The translations under genes and the position numbers were made by a program. Below the pieces are notes generated by a model. The model did no database searches. It was not told the origin of the DNA and was given only the letters and a program-made list of their open reading frames with translations. DNA of 64,000 nt from NCBI RefSeq assembly GCF_018812025.1, contig NC_063066.1, positions 7,683,882 through 7,747,881 of the forward strand, given 5' to 3'. Positions 59,901 to 64,000 of this stretch are shown here, piece after piece; positions within the stretch are counted from its first letter, which is position 1, and each line of letters opens with the position of its first letter. This stretch comes from Megalobrama amblycephala. Its lineage: Eukaryota > Chordata > Actinopteri > Cypriniformes > Xenocyprididae.

Positions 59901-61497
59901 GTTGCGTCCCAAATGACACACTTATACATTATCTACTCAACCATGTAGTGGATGAATTTTGTAAGGTTATTTTGTCGTTCAACATTGGAGTCTGATGCCC
60001 TTCCCCCTCCGCTACATGATTAAAGCTGCGACAGTTGAGTGCATGTAGTGTCCAAGATTAAACACTTTGTTTCTCTCAGTTAATTAAGCTGCATTTTTTC
60101 TTTTTGGAATTTTCAGTGTAAACACACTATTCACACTATTTATACTACAAAGCGGCATAGAACAACACATATGTACTCAAAAATTGGATGTACCTTTACA
60201 TTGAAGAAGTGAACTTAGCCATATCTAGAGACCATGGAGTGGGTTTGTTTACCTTGGACTGCCTGGCAACCACATTACAATGCACTTTTAACCACTCAGA
60301 ACACCTTAGCAACTGCATAAGCCTAGCATGGCAATAAGGAGTTCTCTCTTTTTTGCTTTCTGTTCACTTGATTCACCTTCATCTTTAGTGATAGAACAGT
60401 AATGGAACAATCTGACAGTCACATCCAGGGGTATGACTGACCATGAGCCAAGACGGAGTATTTGAATTAAGATTTACAAAAGCACTCTCTGTACCCGCTG
60501 TATCTGTTTCTCTCCTCCCTGCCGTCTACACAAACATCAGTGCTTGCTTTTTCCTGTCACAAGCAATTAATCTGGCCATTGCTTACGTTTATTGATCTGG
60601 CTGAGATAAGCAATGTAATCTATTCAGTTTTCCAAAGAGGCAGATTTAATGAATGATTTCAACTCATGTTTGCAGGCATGTAGGAGGCATGGGGAAATCA
60701 ATACCTATGTTAATGTGCTGCCCTGTTCCGGGAAGAATCCCGGGGCTGGTGCCAGCTCGCACTTGGACAAACGGTGAGCGCGCCATCAGTGCTGGAATGA
60801 GGATTGGCGTTCTTCTTGGGAGACGGAGAGGGTGTTAGGAACACTACCAAGGCCAGATCCAAACAGTTGAATTTATCATCTTTAGCAGGAAAAAAAAGAA
60901 AGGAAGTGTTTTAATCTGGTGGGGCTTTGTGAGAGTGTAGTGGGGATCTGGGCAAGTGCCATGAGTGTGAGCCACTGAGAGCCTATCTGCAACATCCAGA
61001 CCACTCTAGACGCTGCTTAGATTATGATCCTTCTGTTATCCCTTCTTCAGAATGCTGTGTACTTCCCCTTGTCTGTCCACTGTATTACACTTATCCCATT
61101 AGCCCGTCTTAAACCCATCCCATTATTAGTCTCTCTCTCTCTCTCGCTCTCTATCGTGCTACGTTAAGCTAAATATTATTATACTCTAGCAATTGATTTG
61201 TATTATTTCATTATACATGTTGAATTAACTGAATTTGTTAGTTATGAAAAAATATATATATAATATTTATAATATACAGTGCTAATTTTCATTACATTGA
61301 TTATAATTACAATCGTAATAATAATCATGAAACTTTTGTTTGGGTTTGAGTTAAAGATTAGAAAACAGGATTTTCAGCAGTGTTTCATAATAAATGTTAT
61401 TTTACTTTATTGTTTAAAAATATTTGTATAAACATAATTATCATAATAATTATTGTACCTGATATTGCTTGAGCGAATGCATATTTTATTTTTTTTA

Positions 61498-61529
61498 TTT
61501 TTTTTTTTTTTTTGGGGGGGGGGGGGGGG
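61498..61529. repeat. poly(T) directly joined to poly(G)
   Basis: About 16 T followed by 16 G without interruption. A G16 run can form quadruplex structure, and such a join is also a place where read errors are likely. Confidence 0.9.
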
Positions 61530-61936
61530 TGATTACAAATACTATAAAACAATATTAACAATACAGACAATACAGTTAATGCAAACATAGATTTTGTTTT
61601 GTTTTGATTGATTTTTAAAGGAGAGAATATGTCGAGTATCTGCTTATGTGTGTGTTTTTGTGTAGCGATGAAGAGCCGCTGATAGCTGACATTTCTGATT
61701 AGTGGATTTGCTCATACTTCAGATTTCATTATCACCCCACCACTGACTGATCAACACAGCACTCATCACTCTGTGTTTATCACATGCTGCTGTGCTGGCA
61801 CATAGGTGTAAATGTGCTGGCAATAATAGGCCTGTCTGCATAGAGATATGATACACTCCAGCAACCATGATGACACACGCAAACCTGCAGAGGCCAGTTG
61901 TCACTGTAGACCTGCTTTATATTGTTCACTTTGTCT

Positions 61937-61964
61937 TGTGTGTGTGTGTGTGTGTGTGTGTGTG
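61937..61964. repeat. (TG)n microsatellite
   Basis: Uninterrupted 28-bp TG tract. Confidence 0.96.
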
Positions 61965-62263
61965 CATGCATGGGTGCGTGTGCTTCTATACATGTACCTG
62001 CCATTTTGTTAAGTGGATCTGATGTGACTTTCAGCAAAAGTACATGAATGTGTGTGATTAATAGTAAATCTTTCAGCATATCATTAATGATGTTATTTCA
62101 GTCACTCAGGTGAAGGCACACTGAAGGACATTATGTTAATGATGAAGAGACTGAAAGATGACTGAATTGTGTCTTTAAAATATCTTTATCAAATCTGAAA
62201 TATTATTGGATGAGCAACAGTTGAAGCCTTTATACAGCAGCACACATACACCAAATGTTGGAT

Positions 62264-62489
62264 TTTCATGTTTTATGGGGACTTTCCATAGACATGATTT
62301 TTACACAGTACACACTGTGTATTATATCCCCTAAACGTTCTGCATTTAAAAAAAAATAAAAAATTAGTATGATTTATAAGTGGTTTTCCTCATTTGGACA
62401 AAAAAAACAAATGTCCACACAAGGACAAGGATTTCGAATATTGCCATCTTTGAGGGGACAACCATTTTTTAACAAAGAGTTTACCAGGA
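62264..62489. repeat. CA-linked dispersed repeat, diverged copy 2
   Basis: GGGGACTTTCCATAGACATG, ATTTTTACACAGTACACACT, TGATTTATAAGTGGTTTTCC and GTCCACACAAGGACAAGGAT correspond to the family seen at 56358-56633 with an internal deletion. It again ends in a (CA)n tract. Confidence 0.62.
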
Positions 62490-62510
62490 CCACACACACA
62501 CACACACACA
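62490..62510. repeat. (CA)n microsatellite
   Basis: About 21 bp of CA closing the second CA-linked repeat. Confidence 0.95.
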
Positions 62511-63735
62511 GACCCGTGACTGGCATCCATTTATTTCTGTATTAACGTGCATTGTCTTTATAGCTGCATTATAACCTACATTTAAGAAATGGTTTACATT
62601 TTGGAACATGTTTTTTACATGTTTCCTGTTGCATTATTTGTGAATTATTTTTTCCATTCTTCACAATGTTTACTGAACCCATATTCAGGACAAATTAACA
62701 ATGCGCTTGAGAAGTGTTTTTTTTTTTTTTTTTTTTCTTTTGAAAGCTTTGCTGTGACTTTCAGAAAATAGAATACATGTTACACTTGGCAACCAACCAT
62801 GTTAATTTCTATGGAATTAACATGTGAGGGCTTAAAGAGCTGAAATCTTTGCTCTGAATGGAAGCCTTCACGGCAGACACAGGCACTTAGCTTTGAGATG
62901 AAAAGATGCGTGTTGTCAGGTATGCGTGTACGTATGAATTGGGCTATTAAAGTACGAGTTGTAATCTAAAGGTTGAGCATGTTTATTCTTGTACTCCTGC
63001 AGATGACGTGTGCATGTGTGGAGGAAGTGCACAGATGCACAGCAGGAGGTGGGACAAGGAAAGTGAGTTTTTATGTCTTAAAATGCTTCTATTTTTCATT
63101 GTTATCCAACTTTATTATAAATTATCATTAGTATTTATAACAAAAATCATATGAAAGGGCTTTTATTCAGCAGACCTGTTAACAGAGCTTACACATGTTG
63201 TACGACTACACTGAGCGATCGGCGCGCATTGAATTTGCTGGGTTATTTTATTCAGGGCAACCTGATCTCCGGTGGGCCCCTGGACTCCAACACTTTGTCC
63301 ATTCTAATCTGATCAATCTTTACGAACAGTCACATTCAAACAGCTCCATAATATTCGGACTCTATGGAGAATATGCACAAACACACGCATAGCGAAATGC
63401 ATCTCACGGCATATGTGGGGGTGTGCGGTCTGAGGAAGACCAGGGGTTGACAGGTCCCAGGTGCCCCGGGTTGGGTCTACAGGCCCTAGAGAGTTGGAGA
63501 GTGGCACCTCTCCATGAGGTTCAGCTGTTCTTACGCCATGCCTCAGGCCCAGTGAAGATCTCTTTGATGGGCAGAGACAGACACCTGCGGGCCCTGCACC
63601 CACAGGACCTCTGGATGTCTGACTCATACTCTGTGCCAAAATCACTCACCTGACACACCTCAGGCTGCCAGTGTTCAATGGTGACGCACACACAAATAAG
63701 TAAGAATGTGGACACGCACAGAAGTTTATATAGAT
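62511..63735. other. intron with a GC-rich island at 63395-63660
   Basis: 63395-63660 is GC-rich and open in frames on both strands (plus 63423-63653, minus 63313-63645 and 63521-63826). On the minus strand a consensus donor CAG|GTGAGT lies at about 63650. No protein family is recognised. A conserved non-coding element or an exon of an opposite-strand transcript are both possible. Confidence 0.4.
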
Positions 63736-63890
63736 GGGGCTGTGGCTTAGCAGTGCACATGCACTGAACATGTTGCTTGGTTTTCATTTGGGAGATGTGG
63801 GTTTGAATTTGGCCTGCATTTTTCACCTTCTTTCAGCCGAAAGGCTTGCTTGTAGTTGTAATTGTTGGCGGTGGTGGTTCTTCTTTTTCT
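63736..63890 (+). mobile_element. tRNA-derived SINE head at the right edge
   Basis: GGGGCTGTGGCTTAGCAGTG contains a recognisable pol III A box (TGGCTTAGCAGT), and GTGGGTTTGAATTTGGCC, about 45 bp further on, matches a B box with one or two changes. Promoter spacing fits a tRNA-like head. The body to its right ends in a TTCTT-rich tail. It is not a functional tRNA: the stems do not pair convincingly. Confidence 0.6.
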
Positions 63891-64000
63891 TCTTCTGAAT
63901 AATTTCTTATTTTATTAAAATATTTGTTTTGTTTAAAATTATATTTTTCCTTTTTATTAGTCTTCTATTTATTATGAATATTTTTTTTTATTGTTCTTAT

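Larger units (their letters stand above)
59901..62263. other. intron, unassigned
   Basis: A solo foldback end GCGTCCCAAATGACACAC at 59904 and a decayed GCAACCACAT/TAGCAACTGCAT repeat at 60266-60330. An exon-like 98 nt at 60676-60773 has a poor pyrimidine tract and is not called. The T16G16 and TG tracts are listed separately. Confidence 0.5.

Noticed and set aside
60676..60773. 98-nt exon-like segment, TTTGCAG acceptor and ACG|GTGAGC donor
   Set aside because: Pyrimidine tract is poor and phases (2 and 1) do not fit the teneurin junctions; no recognised protein.
63736..63820. Functional tRNA gene
   Set aside because: A and B boxes are present but acceptor and anticodon stems do not pair; it is a SINE head.

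Overview
The window looks like nuclear DNA of a cyprinid-type ray-finned fish. It has one clearly recognisable vertebrate coding exon inside very long introns, no bacterial-style gene packing, many AT/CA/CT microsatellites, and a dense set of short DNA transposons of types familiar from zebrafish and carps: hAT-like elements with 8-bp target duplications, TTAA-flanked foldback elements, MITEs ending in a GGGTTAGTTCACCC-type terminus, and an L2-type LINE remnant. Family names are given from memory of cyprinid repeats. No database search was possible.

The one secure gene part is a 276-nt exon at 6667-6942 (+). It encodes about 92 residues of the N-terminal cytoplasmic domain of a teneurin, best matching teneurin-2 (tenm2). 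Both splice sites are phase 1. Nothing resembling the first teneurin exon appears upstream, and nothing resembling the next one (proline/serine-rich, ending in the membrane segment) appears downstream. On this reading 1-6666 is the end of one intron and 6943-64000 is more than 57 kb of the next. The best candidate for something new is a 57-nt, phase 1-1 exon-like segment at 25343-25399. It has a strong polypyrimidine tract and acceptor and a consensus donor, and it would insert an acidic, aromatic, DPF-containing peptide in frame into the teneurin intracellular domain. A weaker exon-like segment follows at 26210-26307.

Layout: 1-5551 is intron with simple repeats and a possible TAATT-rich regulatory stretch. 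5552-6504 is a hAT-like element ending 162 bp before the exon. 6943-16137 is intron with dispersed repeats. 16138-18673 is a nested transposon composite. 18674-25342 is intron with a MITE and a broken L2 LINE. 25343-26307 holds the candidate cassette exons. 27162-30384 holds a complete hAT copy and a TTAA element. 30385-46440 is repeat-rich intron, including several related GTTAGTTCACCC MITEs. 46675-50165 holds SINE-like repeats, one of them split by a complete hAT insertion, and a 65-bp-arm foldback. 53545-54621 is a local duplication. 55083-56357 is a 1.3-kb tetranucleotide minisatellite. 58384-59900 is a hAT foldback followed closely by a TTAA element carrying a decayed THAP-like reading frame. 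59901-64000 is intron with CA-linked repeats and a tRNA-like SINE head at the right edge.

No complete gene lies in the window. Most open reading frames lie in transposons, simple repeats or unconserved intron and are not annotated as genes.
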